From: a virus
Length of the DNA: 47,733 bases
Strand: one strand, 5' to 3'
IMG/VR virus record: IMGVR_UViG_3300031226_000002
Span: 1 to 47,733 of that record
Shown: positions 38,367 through 46,207 of the stretch, piece after piece
How positions within the stretch are numbered: the stretch's first letter is position 1
Layout: every line of letters begins with the position of its first letter
The notes under the pieces: generated by a model
What the model was told of the DNA's origin: nothing
What the model saw: only the letters and a program-made list of their open reading frames with translations
The model's database searches: none
Program-made: the position numbers and the translations under genes

Positions 38367-39008
38367 TTAGGCGGATCGTTTCAGTGGCTGCGGTCGTTCC
38401 TTCTTCCCGCCGTGCATGCTGGTCCATTCGTCGACGATCATCGACAGCGCTTCACCGTTGGATGCGACCTGAAGGGTTTCCCGTGCGCTGCGCATCTTGC
38501 GCATAAACGCTGTGTACTTGCTCAATTTGAGCCTGAAACCGAGCGGGCGGGACTTCGTGTCGGATCCAAATTCCGCTTCGATCGCTTCTTCGAATTCGCA
38601 GCAGGACATTTCCCGCGCCTTGCCCACCCATCGGTTCATGGCTGCGCCGTCCTTCAGCCGCTTGGAAATCTTGGCGAGCTGACGCAGCTTCGTGATCGAA
38701 TGGGGTAGCGTTCCTTCCGTGAAAGAACGGCGAACATAAAGTTCTTCGTGCAGGACGACCAGCCCCCGGGCCGTGGTTTGGTGCATCCCTAGTTCATGTT
38801 CGGCGTATTCGTCAAAGTCGTCATGCCCCCACGCGACCACTAGGGGAAGTTCTTCGTTACCGCGGCGGACGTATCCGTAGCAGGCTTCGAACAGTAGCTC
38901 AGCCACGGCCAGGTTCGCCTTCGTATGCGCCGTCATCGCGGTCGCCAGCTTCGTCCGCAGTGACGTCGCCTCGATTTCGCTGTGATTGATCCTTCGTTCC
39001 TTATCCAT
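38367..39008 (-). CDS. Hypothetical protein with HTH-like segment
   Basis: 213 residues, ATG with AAGGGGAAGAAC upstream. N-terminal helix, then AELLFEACYGYVRRGNEELPLVVAWGHDDFDEYAEHELGMHQTTARGLVVLHEELYVRRSFTEGTLPHSITKLRQLAKISK, which reads like a DNA-binding helix-turn-helix of the kind seen in KorB/ParB-associated or replication-control proteins. C-terminal part helical and basic. It sits in the leftward operon between the two-HTH regulator and a terminator; specific function not recognised. Confidence 0.57.
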   Translation of the reverse strand: MDKERRINHSEIEATSLRTKLATAMTAHTKANLAVAELLFEACYGYVRRGNEELPLVVAWGHDDFDEYAEHELGMHQTTARGLVVLHEELYVRRSFTEGTLPHSITKLRQLAKISKRLKDGAAMNRWVGKAREMSCCEFEEAIEAEFGSDTKSRPLGFRLKLSKYTAFMRKMRSARETLQVASNGEALSMIVDEWTSMHGGKKERPQPLKRSA

Positions 39009-39024
39009 GTTCTTCCCCTTGTTT

Positions 39025-39984
39025 CTAGGTTGATCGTGCGATGCGTAACAGTGTTTCGATGGCTTCGATTCCTACCGCACCCCCTAACTTTTCGGCCAGA
39101 AAGGCGCGCGCGATGTCACCAGGCGATCGGGTTTCTCCCGACACGGTAGGTGGCGATCTGTGTAGGGGGTGCATGGCCGCAGCGACCGCGATGACGTTAC
39201 CTCCATCGGAGAACGGAAGCGGGCGCTGGCGGGGGTCGGGCTGATGCACCAGCGCCGTCGACTTCGGGGGCCGACCCCGCTTCTTCGGTTCGACCAGCCC
39301 GGCAAGTTCGTTATCGGACGGGCCACGCTTGTCCAGGTAGCGCTTCACCCGTTCGAAGTTTTCGGGCCGCATCGCTTTGCCCGACAGAAAATAGCTGATG
39401 GCACTTTCGCTTAGGCCCCCGACACGTCGCGCAAAGGTCCGCTTCGTGATGTCATTCTCGGTGCAGTAGGCTTTGATCCTGACGCGTAAAGGATCCTGCG
39501 CTTCGATCAGGGCCCGATGGGTCGCGCGTCTTCGAACCTTGAAAGACTCCGGCATCGTGCGCGGCCCCTTCTTCCCCCGGCTGACCGTCATGGGTGGGGG
39601 CGGCAGTGATTCCGCTAGCGCGTTCGCCGTATCCGCTGCGCCAGGTGCATCCGCTAACATCTTCTTCAGCCCGTCCCGGATGGTGTTCGCCGTTGGCAGG
39701 GTTGACCCCCGCTTGCCGTTGTAAATGTTCCCGAGAAAGGAAGCGCTTATCCCGGTCAGTTCGATCAGCTGGGACATGGGGAACTTTACCCCGTGAATCT
39801 TCGCAGCTTCGAACCCCGCCCGCATGTCCGCCCGTAGCGCGGTAACGTCTTCGTCGCTCAAACGCTTGTGCCACACTGGTCCGCCTTTCATCCCCGCCCG
39901 TGACTCTTGGACCTGTTCGGCCCCTTCACTGACGCGCGACACTTCGAAGGTGTCGATCAAATGCGTCTGTGCTTCCCCCTCCAT
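39025..39984 (-). CDS. Regulator with two helix-turn-helix domains
   Basis: 319 residues from ATG 39984, AGGGGGGGCTG upstream. Two separate HTH-like regions are visible: FPMSQLIELTGISASFLGNIYNGKRGSTLPTANTIRDGLKKML (about residues 67-110) and ITKRTFARRVGGLSESAISYFLSGKAMRPENFERVKRYLDKRG (about 180-225). A basic AT-hook-like patch (KKRGRPPKS) follows at about residue 240. Such a tandem layout could let one protein bind two operator half-sites or bridge sites. It is the second gene behind the repressor-like gene and may regulate the recombination operon. Confidence 0.62.
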   Translation of the reverse strand: MEGEAQTHLIDTFEVSRVSEGAEQVQESRAGMKGGPVWHKRLSDEDVTALRADMRAGFEAAKIHGVKFPMSQLIELTGISASFLGNIYNGKRGSTLPTANTIRDGLKKMLADAPGAADTANALAESLPPPPMTVSRGKKGPRTMPESFKVRRRATHRALIEAQDPLRVRIKAYCTENDITKRTFARRVGGLSESAISYFLSGKAMRPENFERVKRYLDKRGPSDNELAGLVEPKKRGRPPKSTALVHQPDPRQRPLPFSDGGNVIAVAAAMHPLHRSPPTVSGETRSPGDIARAFLAEKLGGAVGIEAIETLLRIARST

Positions 39985-40001
39985 CAGCCCCCCCTACCCC
40001 T

Positions 40002-40571
40002 TCACTTCGCAGCCATTGGCTTGCGTGGCCTAGCCCGGAAGGGTCCGCCGTTTGCAGCCTTCGCGGCCTGCGTCGAATATTGCGTTTGCTGCGCGGGGGT
40101 GCTGGTTTCCCACGCGTGTCCTGAAACCCAGGTCGCCAGCTTGTCTGTGATCGTGGCGACAGGGCGAATGATGGGGAAGTCAGCGCCCGCTAGGAACGCT
40201 TCGGGGGGGATGACCTGATGTTCCCACGACAGGGCCAGATCGACAGCGGCGGCCCAGCCCGGCACATCCCCATAGCGTGTCCATCCCTGACCACCCGGTC
40301 GCGGGGGAACCAGTCGCCCCTTGGGTAGCGTGGGTTCTTTCCCTTTGCCTTCGTCCAGCCACTTCGTTGGGACGCGCAGCGCTTCCGCCATTTTGGGGAT
40401 GGTGCCGCGCGCGTGCTGGGTTCGGGTCCCCATAACCGTCTTCGAAAATGTTGCGAACGAAAGACCGTAGGCGATTTCTAAACTCCTGTAGCTGGGTAGT
40501 GCGCCGTCATGGTCGACGGGCAAACAGTGGTAGGCGAACCAAACGCGATCGGCCAGTGTTGGAAGGTGCAC
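40002..40571 (-). CDS. Candidate master repressor, paralog 3
   Basis: 189 residues from GTG 40571. Longer readings would run through an operator-like site, and no ribosome binding site precedes the GTG, so a leaderless repressor mRNA is likely. LADRVWFAYHCLPVDHDGALPSYRSLEIAYGLSFATFSKTVMGTRTQHARGTIPKMAEALRVPTKWLDEGKGKEP is a helix-turn-helix domain paralogous to the protein at 32025-32630. The C-terminal half (VDLALSWEHQVIPPEAFLAGADFPIIRPVATITDKL) is unassigned. Divergence from the replication operon across an operator cluster is the classic immunity-region layout. Confidence 0.7.
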   Translation of the reverse strand: MHLPTLADRVWFAYHCLPVDHDGALPSYRSLEIAYGLSFATFSKTVMGTRTQHARGTIPKMAEALRVPTKWLDEGKGKEPTLPKGRLVPPRPGGQGWTRYGDVPGWAAAVDLALSWEHQVIPPEAFLAGADFPIIRPVATITDKLATWVSGHAWETSTPAQQTQYSTQAAKAANGGPFRARPRKPMAAK

Positions 40572-40581
40572 GGGCGGGAGT

Positions 40582-40719
40582 GTAGTCAGTTGACGTCGCC
40601 TGACACAAGAAAAAACTGGGGACAACTGCGGCGGCTGCACCCCCGGGCCCATCCGATGCACTGTGCAACGTGCAGGGATCTGAACAATGATCGCTGACTA
40701 CGTGTAGCCCGTTGACTAG
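40582..40719. promoter_or_regulatory. Immunity-type operator cluster between repressor and replication operon
   Basis: GTAGTCAGTTGACGTC (40582-40597, 13/16), a half-site CGCTGACTAC (40692-40701) and GTAGCCCGTTGACTAG (40704-40719, 12/16). The right-most copy embeds TTGACT at 40713-40718, a plausible -35, followed about 17 bases later by GTAAAA before the ATG at 40749. The left copy lies 11 bases in front of the repressor start. This resembles an operator region controlling divergent promoters. Confidence 0.62.
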
Positions 40720-40748
40720 ATGTGCTGTGCGGGAGTAAAAGGGTTTGC

Positions 40749-41078
40749 ATGGCTACCGCTAAGGGGAAGCGGCCCGCTGCGAAACGTCGTGTGCTCCTGG
40801 CCCAGTGCCTGGAAGATGCGCAGCGGGACTATGTGAAAAACTCGAAAGCCTCGCATTTGATGGCGACATTCAACGCCACGGATAAGGGGCTGCGCGAATC
40901 GTTCCTACGTATTCTCGGACGCAGCCGCTACCGACGGGCGTGCACGGGGGAACGCGTTCCGAAGAAGGCGATCGAAGCGATCAGAGTCCTAACGAACGGA
41001 CGGATCGACGACCGGCTATGGCGCATCCCCGCGCAGGGGCCGCCCCCCTATCCCTACCACCCAAGGTTTGAACCATGA
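40749..41078 (+). CDS. First gene of the replication operon, basic hypothetical protein
   Basis: 109 residues, ATG 40749 (MATAKGKRPAAKRR) with GGGAGTAAAAGGG upstream. Very basic N-terminus, then helical LAQCLEDAQRDYVKNSKASHLMATFNATDKGLRESFLRILGRSRYRRACTG. May bind DNA. As the first gene after the operator cluster it is positioned like a Cro or early regulator, but no helix-turn-helix is evident. Confidence 0.57.
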   Translation: MATAKGKRPAAKRRVLLAQCLEDAQRDYVKNSKASHLMATFNATDKGLRESFLRILGRSRYRRACTGERVPKKAIEAIRVLTNGRIDDRLWRIPAQGPPPYPYHPRFEP

Positions 41079-41203
41079 TCGGCTGGGCCATCCTAGTTAT
41101 GGTCGTCGTTCTGGCCGTCTGTTTCGTCGCTGAAGAAATCGCCAGGCAACGATCAGCCAAACGCGCAGCCGAACAATATCGCCGCGACCGGGACGGCTGG
41201 TGA
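41075..41203 (+). CDS. Tiny membrane protein
   Basis: 42 residues in ATGA overlap with the gene before it. One membrane helix (WAILVMVVVLAVCFVA, residues 4-19) followed by a charged Arg/Glu/Gln tail (EEIARQRSAKRAAEQYRRDRDGW). Too short for functional assignment; could anchor or signal at the membrane. Confidence 0.5.
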   Translation: MIGWAILVMVVVLAVCFVAEEIARQRSAKRAAEQYRRDRDGW

Positions 41204-41207
41204 TGGC

Positions 41208-42743
41208 ATGTCAGCGGCCCTTGTCCTGTCCGGGGAACGGCGTTGGACGGTCGACGCTGGCGACTGTTTGGAACTGCTGCGCGCGCTTCCTGATGCCTGC
41301 GTAGACGCCATCTGTGCTGACCCCCCTGCGGGGATTTCGTTCATGGGTCGCGCATGGGATGCGAACAAAGGCGGGCGGGACAAGTGGATCCCATGGCTGG
41401 CGGAACGCATGGCGGAAGCGTTGCGCGTCCTGAAACCCGGGGGCCATGGTCTCGTTTGGGCCCTTCCCCGAACGTCGCACTGGACAGGGATGGCGCTGGA
41501 AGATGCCGGGTTCGAAGTGCGGGACCGTATCAGTCACCTGTTCGGGTCGGGGTTTCCGAAGTCGCTGAACGTCGGAAAGGGAATCGACAAGCTGGCAGGG
41601 GCGCAGCGGGAAGACTTAGGGCGCAACCCAAACGTTTCGGAACGTCAGGGCATCGGCGACGGTTACGGCGGTCGAAGCGGAACGACCCGATTAACAGCGC
41701 CAGCGACCGAAGAAGCGCAACGCTGGGACGGATGGGGGACGGCGCTGAAACCTGCGGCGGAAGATTGGTGGTTAGTTCGTAAGCCGCCCGAAAGCAGCAT
41801 CGTTCGCAACGTCTTAGAACACGGAACGGGCGCCATCAATATCGACGGGTGTCGCGTCCCCCATGCTTCCGCTGACGACCACGCCGAACACGCCGCGGGT
41901 GTCGCTGCGATCAAAGCGCGCGGGGGTTCGATGGACCATAGCTGGAAGAATTCTTCCGACCTGGCAGGGGCAAGCGACGTTAGCCCGGGTGGGCGCTGGC
42001 CTTCGCATGTTCTCCTTTCCCACGCGGATGGGTGCGAGCGCATCGGAACCCGGAAGGTCAAGGCTGCGCCATCCTGGAACGATAACCGTAGCCCGTCCCT
42101 GTTCACGGGCGAGACCACGTCACCTGTCCACCATACGGATGGCGATGGGTTCGAAACGGTAGACGCGTGGGACTGCGTCGAAGGGTGTCCCGTTCGGATG
42201 CTGGACGAACAAAGCGGGGACTGTCCAGCGGGCCACTTCCCAGCGCAACGCACCCCGAATGAAATCTACGGCAACGGACGGGGGACGAACCTGACCCAAA
42301 GCGGGGGTCCGCGTTCTCTTACGGACGAAGGTGGCGCTAGTCGCTACTTCACCCAGTTCGCGCCGTTCATCTATGAAGCGAAGTGCGACCGGGCTGACCG
42401 TGAACGGGGGTGCGAATACCTTCCCGCTACCGTCATCGATCCGCAGCATCCGCACGGGTCCATCGGTGCAGCGAACCCCCGCGCAGGTGCGGGCCGAACG
42501 GGCAAGCGAAAGAATCATCACCCAACGGTCAAGAGTACCGACCTGATGCGATGGCTGGTCAGGCTGATCACCCCGCCGAATGGCATCGTGCTGGATCCGT
42601 TCGCGGGTAGCGGGTCGACGGGTGTCGCGTGCAGCGCTGAACGGCTGCGCTTCATCGGGTTCGAATTGAGCGACGAATATGCAGAGATAGCGCGCGCGCG
42701 CATCCTGGGGGATTGCCCATTGCTGAACGTGGGGGGGCTATGA
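41208..42743 (+). CDS. DNA methyltransferase (adenine-N6/cytosine-N4 type, beta-like order)
   Basis: 511 residues. Motif IV is ADPPAG (DPPA at 38-41, a variant of DPPY/W), followed by VWALPRTSHWTGMALEDAGFEVRDRISHLFGSGFPKS; the SAM-binding motif DPFAGSGSTGVACSAERLRFIGFELSDEYAEIA lies near the C-terminus, after HPTVKSTDLMRWLVRLITPP. Order IV...I marks a beta-class enzyme. Between them a roughly 300-residue insert (RAGGSMDHSWKNSSDLAG, TGETTSPVHHTDGDGF, NGRGTNLTQSGGPRS) is unusually long and may be the target recognition region. It overlaps a DUF559-like nuclease gene by ATGA. Probable role: protecting phage DNA from host restriction. Confidence 0.85.
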   Translation: MSAALVLSGERRWTVDAGDCLELLRALPDACVDAICADPPAGISFMGRAWDANKGGRDKWIPWLAERMAEALRVLKPGGHGLVWALPRTSHWTGMALEDAGFEVRDRISHLFGSGFPKSLNVGKGIDKLAGAQREDLGRNPNVSERQGIGDGYGGRSGTTRLTAPATEEAQRWDGWGTALKPAAEDWWLVRKPPESSIVRNVLEHGTGAINIDGCRVPHASADDHAEHAAGVAAIKARGGSMDHSWKNSSDLAGASDVSPGGRWPSHVLLSHADGCERIGTRKVKAAPSWNDNRSPSLFTGETTSPVHHTDGDGFETVDAWDCVEGCPVRMLDEQSGDCPAGHFPAQRTPNEIYGNGRGTNLTQSGGPRSLTDEGGASRYFTQFAPFIYEAKCDRADRERGCEYLPATVIDPQHPHGSIGAANPRAGAGRTGKRKNHHPTVKSTDLMRWLVRLITPPNGIVLDPFAGSGSTGVACSAERLRFIGFELSDEYAEIARARILGDCPLLNVGGL

Positions 42744-43219
42744 TCAACGAAGAAATATATCCGTTCGTTGTCTTCTTCCCAAATCGCAACGGCTGCGTCA
42801 GCACGGACGCCGAACGATCTGACTCACCCGTCGAAGCGATGATGCTGCGCGCGCTGATCGATTGCGGGTTCCGCCAGCCTGCTAGCCCGGCAACGCCTTC
42901 GCTTGGAACGATCTATCAGCAGCATCGGATCGACGATCTACGGGTCGACTTCGCCATCGTCCGCTTCGTCGAAGATTACCCCATAGGCATCGCGGTCGAA
43001 GTCGATGGCTACAACTTCCATCAGCGAACCAGGGAACAGGTCGACCGCGATAACGCGCGTGACAATAAGCTTCAGCGGCTGGGCTGGACGGTCCTTCGCT
43101 ACTCGGGTTCGCGGGTGCACCATGACGCCATGGGCTGCGCGCTTGACGTGGCTGACACCCTGATCGAACGCGTCAACCGGATACAGGGTGGACACATTAT
43201 CGAATGGGTGGACGTATGA
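42740..43219 (+). CDS. DUF559/Vsr-like endonuclease
   Basis: 159 residues from ATG 42740, G7 run upstream, overlapping the methyltransferase stop. Catalytic core of the PD-(D/E)XK type: LRVDFAIV (Asp70), IAVEVDGYNFH (Glu87, Asp89), then RDNARDNKLQRLGWTVLRYSGSRVHHD, matching the DUF559/very-short-patch repair family. An N-terminal helical cap lies before it. The tight pairing with a methyltransferase suggests either a phage restriction or nicking activity, or processing of modified or recombining DNA. No target can be predicted. Confidence 0.78.
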   Translation: MINEEIYPFVVFFPNRNGCVSTDAERSDSPVEAMMLRALIDCGFRQPASPATPSLGTIYQQHRIDDLRVDFAIVRFVEDYPIGIAVEVDGYNFHQRTREQVDRDNARDNKLQRLGWTVLRYSGSRVHHDAMGCALDVADTLIERVNRIQGGHIIEWVDV

Positions 43220-44139
43220 CCTGGGTCCGCCTAGACGATCAATGGATCCATCATCCGAAGTTCTACAACGTCGGGGACCATGGCCAATTGTGTTGGCTTA
43301 AAGGACTGACACATGCGTCAGGTCTGCTGACCGATGGCTTCATCCATGATCGCGCGACGTCGTCATTCCTGCGCAGCCGTCGACAGCTTAAGAGCGCGAT
43401 CGCTGAACTGGTCGCAGCGGGGTTATGGATCCCTGTCGAACACGGTTACCGGATCCACGACTTCCAAGATTATCAGCCGCTTAAGGCACAGGTTAAGGCG
43501 GAAAGAGAAGCGACGAACGAACGGGTTAAGCGCTGGCGTGAGAGGCAAAGTAACGGCGTTACATTAGCTGTTACCAATCCTGTTACTAACGGTCTTGTTA
43601 ACGGTCTACGCGGGGGCGCGCGTGTCGGGCCGGGATCTGATCCGGATCCGGAGGGGGTGCAGGGGGGGACGGTCGTCGCTGTCGAATCGGGTTACGATCT
43701 GGCGTGGCGTGTATGGTCCGACCTTTGGCGGGGGAAGTACCGGACGACGTACCAGCGAACGATCGACCAGGGACCGAAGGGGGACGATCGGGTTTTGCAA
43801 CGCATCGGGGAACTAGCCCGCGCTTGCGCCGATCCGGAACCGACCTTGCGCCACAAGCTTCGCCGGTTCTTCGAAGACCCAGGTCCATGGCTAGTTCAGA
43901 ACCGGCATCCGCTGCGCGCGTTCGAAGCGGATTGGAACAAGTACGGCGAACCGTCGACCCCGCCACCTTCGACCCCGCCCGCTGCGCCCATCGTGGAAGC
44001 CGCACCCATGTCGCCCGAACAGATCGCAGCCGCGCGCAAACGACTGGACGAAAAGAACGCGCAACGCGCAGCGGCCCGTGGGGGGCGTGAACAGATCGCA
44101 GCCGACCTAGACCGCAAACTTCGGGAGATCAAATCATGA
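43216..44139 (+). CDS. Replication initiator/helicase-loader-like protein
   Basis: 307 residues from ATG 43216 in ATGA overlap (the ATG at 43204 lies inside the previous gene). N-terminal winged helix typical of phage replisome organisers: VRLDDQWIHHPKFYNVGDHGQLCWLKGLTHASGLLTDGFIHDRATSSFLRSRRQLKSAIAELVAAGLWIPVEHGYRIHDFQDYQ. A linker with VTLAVTNPVTNGLVNGLRGG and a C-terminal domain with Pro-rich end (STPPPSTPPAAPIVEAAPM) follows. The origin is often inside such genes. It is immediately followed by dnaB, the pairing expected for an initiator and its helicase. Confidence 0.75.
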   Translation: MTWVRLDDQWIHHPKFYNVGDHGQLCWLKGLTHASGLLTDGFIHDRATSSFLRSRRQLKSAIAELVAAGLWIPVEHGYRIHDFQDYQPLKAQVKAEREATNERVKRWRERQSNGVTLAVTNPVTNGLVNGLRGGARVGPGSDPDPEGVQGGTVVAVESGYDLAWRVWSDLWRGKYRTTYQRTIDQGPKGDDRVLQRIGELARACADPEPTLRHKLRRFFEDPGPWLVQNRHPLRAFEADWNKYGEPSTPPPSTPPAAPIVEAAPMSPEQIAAARKRLDEKNAQRAAARGGREQIAADLDRKLREIKS

Positions 44140-45482
44140 CGGCGCTTGTCATCGTCCCGCCCGAAGGTCAGCCAATGCGCCCACTGCCGTGCGACGTCGA
44201 AACGGAAAAGCATTTGCTGGCCGCTGTGATCGAAGTCCCCGACAATCTCGGGCTGGTGTTGGGCAAGCTGGAACCCCGGCACTTCTTCGCAATGCCGCAT
44301 CGCTGGATCTTCGAAGCGGTGATCGACCTGACGAAGAACGATCAGGGTGTTGACTACGTCACGATAGGCGCTTGGCTGCGCGACCACGAACGCCTTGCAC
44401 AGATTGGCGGCGCGCTTTACCTGAACGAACTAGCTTTTCTTCCCGCCGTTGGAAACATCGAAGCGAAGGCCGAACGGTTGATCGAACTGGATCGCGCTCG
44501 CCAGCTTCTCGCGATTGGACAGCGCATCGAAGCGCAGGGGTACGCGGTCAAGGCTGAAGGGGTGCGCGCTTACATCGACGAATCGGAACGCGCCGTGTTT
44601 CAACTGGCGCAGCAGCGCGAAGACCGGACCGACGTGGCCCCTATCTCGTCGGCTACGACCGAAGCGAATCATCGGATGCTCGCCGCATGGGCCCGCAGTG
44701 GCGCGGTAGAACTGTCGACGGGTCTAACCGATCTGGACAAAGCCATCGGCGGACTAGGCCGGCAACGCGTTACCGTCTTCGCTGCGCGGCCTGGCATGGG
44801 GAAGACCGGGCTAGCCGCGTTCATGGCTGAAACCCTCGCAGGGTATGGCGAGCTAGTTGTTTTCTTTTCGATCGAAATGCCGCGATGGCAATTAGCCCTA
44901 CGCATGGCATGCGCGCGGGTGGGGGCGAACGCCTTCCGAGCTATGCACGGGCAAATGGGTGATCAGGAAAGGGCCCTTGTCTTCGGGTCGGCTGCGGAAC
45001 TTTCCGAGCTTCCGATCTGGATCGACGAAACCCCGACCTGTTCCCTTCAGCACATCCGGTCGAAAGCACGGCTGGTCGAAGCGAAGGCAAAGCGAAAGCT
45101 GGGGGCCATCTTCGTCGATTACCTTCAGCTGATTCGCGCCCCACGTGAACGCGGCGTAACGCGCGACGAACAGCTATCAGACGTCACGGCTGGGCTGAAG
45201 CGGCTAGCGAAAGAAATGGATTGCGCCGTGGTCTACCTGTCGCAGCTAAACCGCGAAGTCGAGAAGCGCGCCGATAAGCATCCGATACTTTCCGACCTGC
45301 GCGAATCGGGCGGCATCGAACAGGACGCGGACGACATCGTGTTTATCTATCGGCCCGATTACTACGACAAGAGCCAAAGCCCTGGGACCGCCGAGCTTGT
45401 GATCGCAAAGCAGCGGAACGGCCCGACCGATACCGTCAAAGTCAGATTCAACGCGGCAAGCGTCGCCTTTGGTGACCTATGA
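44136..45482 (+). CDS. dnaB: Replicative DNA helicase (DnaB-like)
   Basis: 448 residues in ATGA overlap. N-terminal DnaB domain (VETEKHLLAAVIEVPDNLGLVLGKLEPRHFFAMPHRWIFEAV), linker, then the RecA-like domain with Walker A ARPGMGKTG (217-225), SIEMP (245-249), Walker B IFVDYLQLI (325-333) and SDLRESGGIEQDADDIVFIYR (about residues 387-407), the DnaB arginine finger region. It unwinds the phage DNA as a hexamer ring. Slightly shorter than chromosomal DnaB, as usual for phage copies. Confidence 0.93.
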   Translation: MTALVIVPPEGQPMRPLPCDVETEKHLLAAVIEVPDNLGLVLGKLEPRHFFAMPHRWIFEAVIDLTKNDQGVDYVTIGAWLRDHERLAQIGGALYLNELAFLPAVGNIEAKAERLIELDRARQLLAIGQRIEAQGYAVKAEGVRAYIDESERAVFQLAQQREDRTDVAPISSATTEANHRMLAAWARSGAVELSTGLTDLDKAIGGLGRQRVTVFAARPGMGKTGLAAFMAETLAGYGELVVFFSIEMPRWQLALRMACARVGANAFRAMHGQMGDQERALVFGSAAELSELPIWIDETPTCSLQHIRSKARLVEAKAKRKLGAIFVDYLQLIRAPRERGVTRDEQLSDVTAGLKRLAKEMDCAVVYLSQLNREVEKRADKHPILSDLRESGGIEQDADDIVFIYRPDYYDKSQSPGTAELVIAKQRNGPTDTVKVRFNAASVAFGDL

Positions 45483-45709
45483 TCCACGCCGCGGACACGA
45501 TAGCGATCCGAATGTGCCGCATCCTGTCCGATGCCGGATGTGACGTGCGCGCGTACCTGATGAAGCGCGGCGACTGGACCATCGTGGCATCCATCGGCGA
45601 TCGTCAGGTTGGTTTTGGTTTCTGCGTCAGCACGGCCGATCTGCTGACGAACCCCAACGCCTTCGCCGATTACCACGCGATCAAAATGTGCCGGGACCTA
45701 GGCCAATGA
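45479..45709 (+). CDS. Small hypothetical protein
   Basis: 76 residues in ATGA overlap. MIHAADTIAIRMCRILSDAGCDVRAYLMKRGDWTIVASIGDRQVGFGFCVSTADLLTNPNAF is an alpha/beta protein with several Cys but no clear metal site. Coupled to dnaB, so expressed in the replication phase. Function unknown. Confidence 0.56.
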   Translation: MIHAADTIAIRMCRILSDAGCDVRAYLMKRGDWTIVASIGDRQVGFGFCVSTADLLTNPNAFADYHAIKMCRDLGQ

Positions 45710-45855
45710 ATCCCCGACGTCGAAGGTTTCAACGCATGCGCAGGAAGCGCCAGAAGCTGCACGCCGAAATCGCACAGCTGATCAACAGCCCATGGCTAGA
45801 CGCCATCGAACGCTGGATCGAAGAACAAAGGGCGACCGAATGGGGGAACGAATGA
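45706..45855 (+). CDS. Small basic hypothetical protein
   Basis: 49 residues (MNPRRRRFQRMRRKRQ...), ATG overlapping the previous stop by ATGA, stop overlapping the next start. Strongly basic N-terminus that could bind nucleic acid, then a helix (LIEEWIEEQRAT-like). The perfect coupling on both sides makes it a likely gene. Confidence 0.5.
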   Translation: MNPRRRRFQRMRRKRQKLHAEIAQLINSPWLDAIERWIEEQRATEWGNE

Positions 45856-46049
45856 ACAACGCCGAAAGCATGGCGCGTCAGGGCTATCAAGCTTATTGCG
45901 AACACATGGACTGGCAGGAAGCTGATTCCCCTTTACCGAAATGGGAAGAACTTCCCGCGAAGGCTCGCATGGCGTGGCAAGTCGTCGCGGTGCGGATCGT
46001 GAACCTGACGTTTCATCGCCTTCAGCACGGCGTATTGGGCGAACCATGA
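45852..46049 (+). CDS. Small hypothetical protein
   Basis: 65 residues, ATGA overlap. MARQGYQAYCEHMDWQEADSPLPKWEELPAKARMAWQVVAVRIV resembles short phage proteins with a W-x-x-L...R-x-A-W pattern that are common in replication regions. Role unknown. Confidence 0.55.
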   Translation: MNNAESMARQGYQAYCEHMDWQEADSPLPKWEELPAKARMAWQVVAVRIVNLTFHRLQHGVLGEP

Positions 46050-46207
46050 TCGCCGAACTGGATAACCTGGCTTCGTCGATCGTCATCGGCTGCGCGCTTG
46101 GAACCCTGGTCGCGATGCTGGCGATCCTGTTCGCGCTGATCCGGATCGCTGAAGCACTGGAAAAAATGAACGTAGCGATCGCGCTTCTGGATCGGGGGGA
46201 CCTATGA
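46046..46207 (+). CDS. Small membrane protein
   Basis: 53 residues, ATGA overlap. Hydrophobic helix (SIVIGCALGTLVAMLAILFALI, about residues 10-31) after a short polar head, then an amphipathic end (RIAEALEKMNVAIALLDRGDL). Unknown role; several such membrane proteins lie in this genome. Confidence 0.52.
   Translation: MIAELDNLASSIVIGCALGTLVAMLAILFALIRIAEALEKMNVAIALLDRGDL

Noticed and set aside
41663-42253. Leftward 196-residue ORF inside the methyltransferase gene
   Set aside because: Shadow frame; it has no start signal, and the plus strand has clear methyltransferase motifs on both sides.
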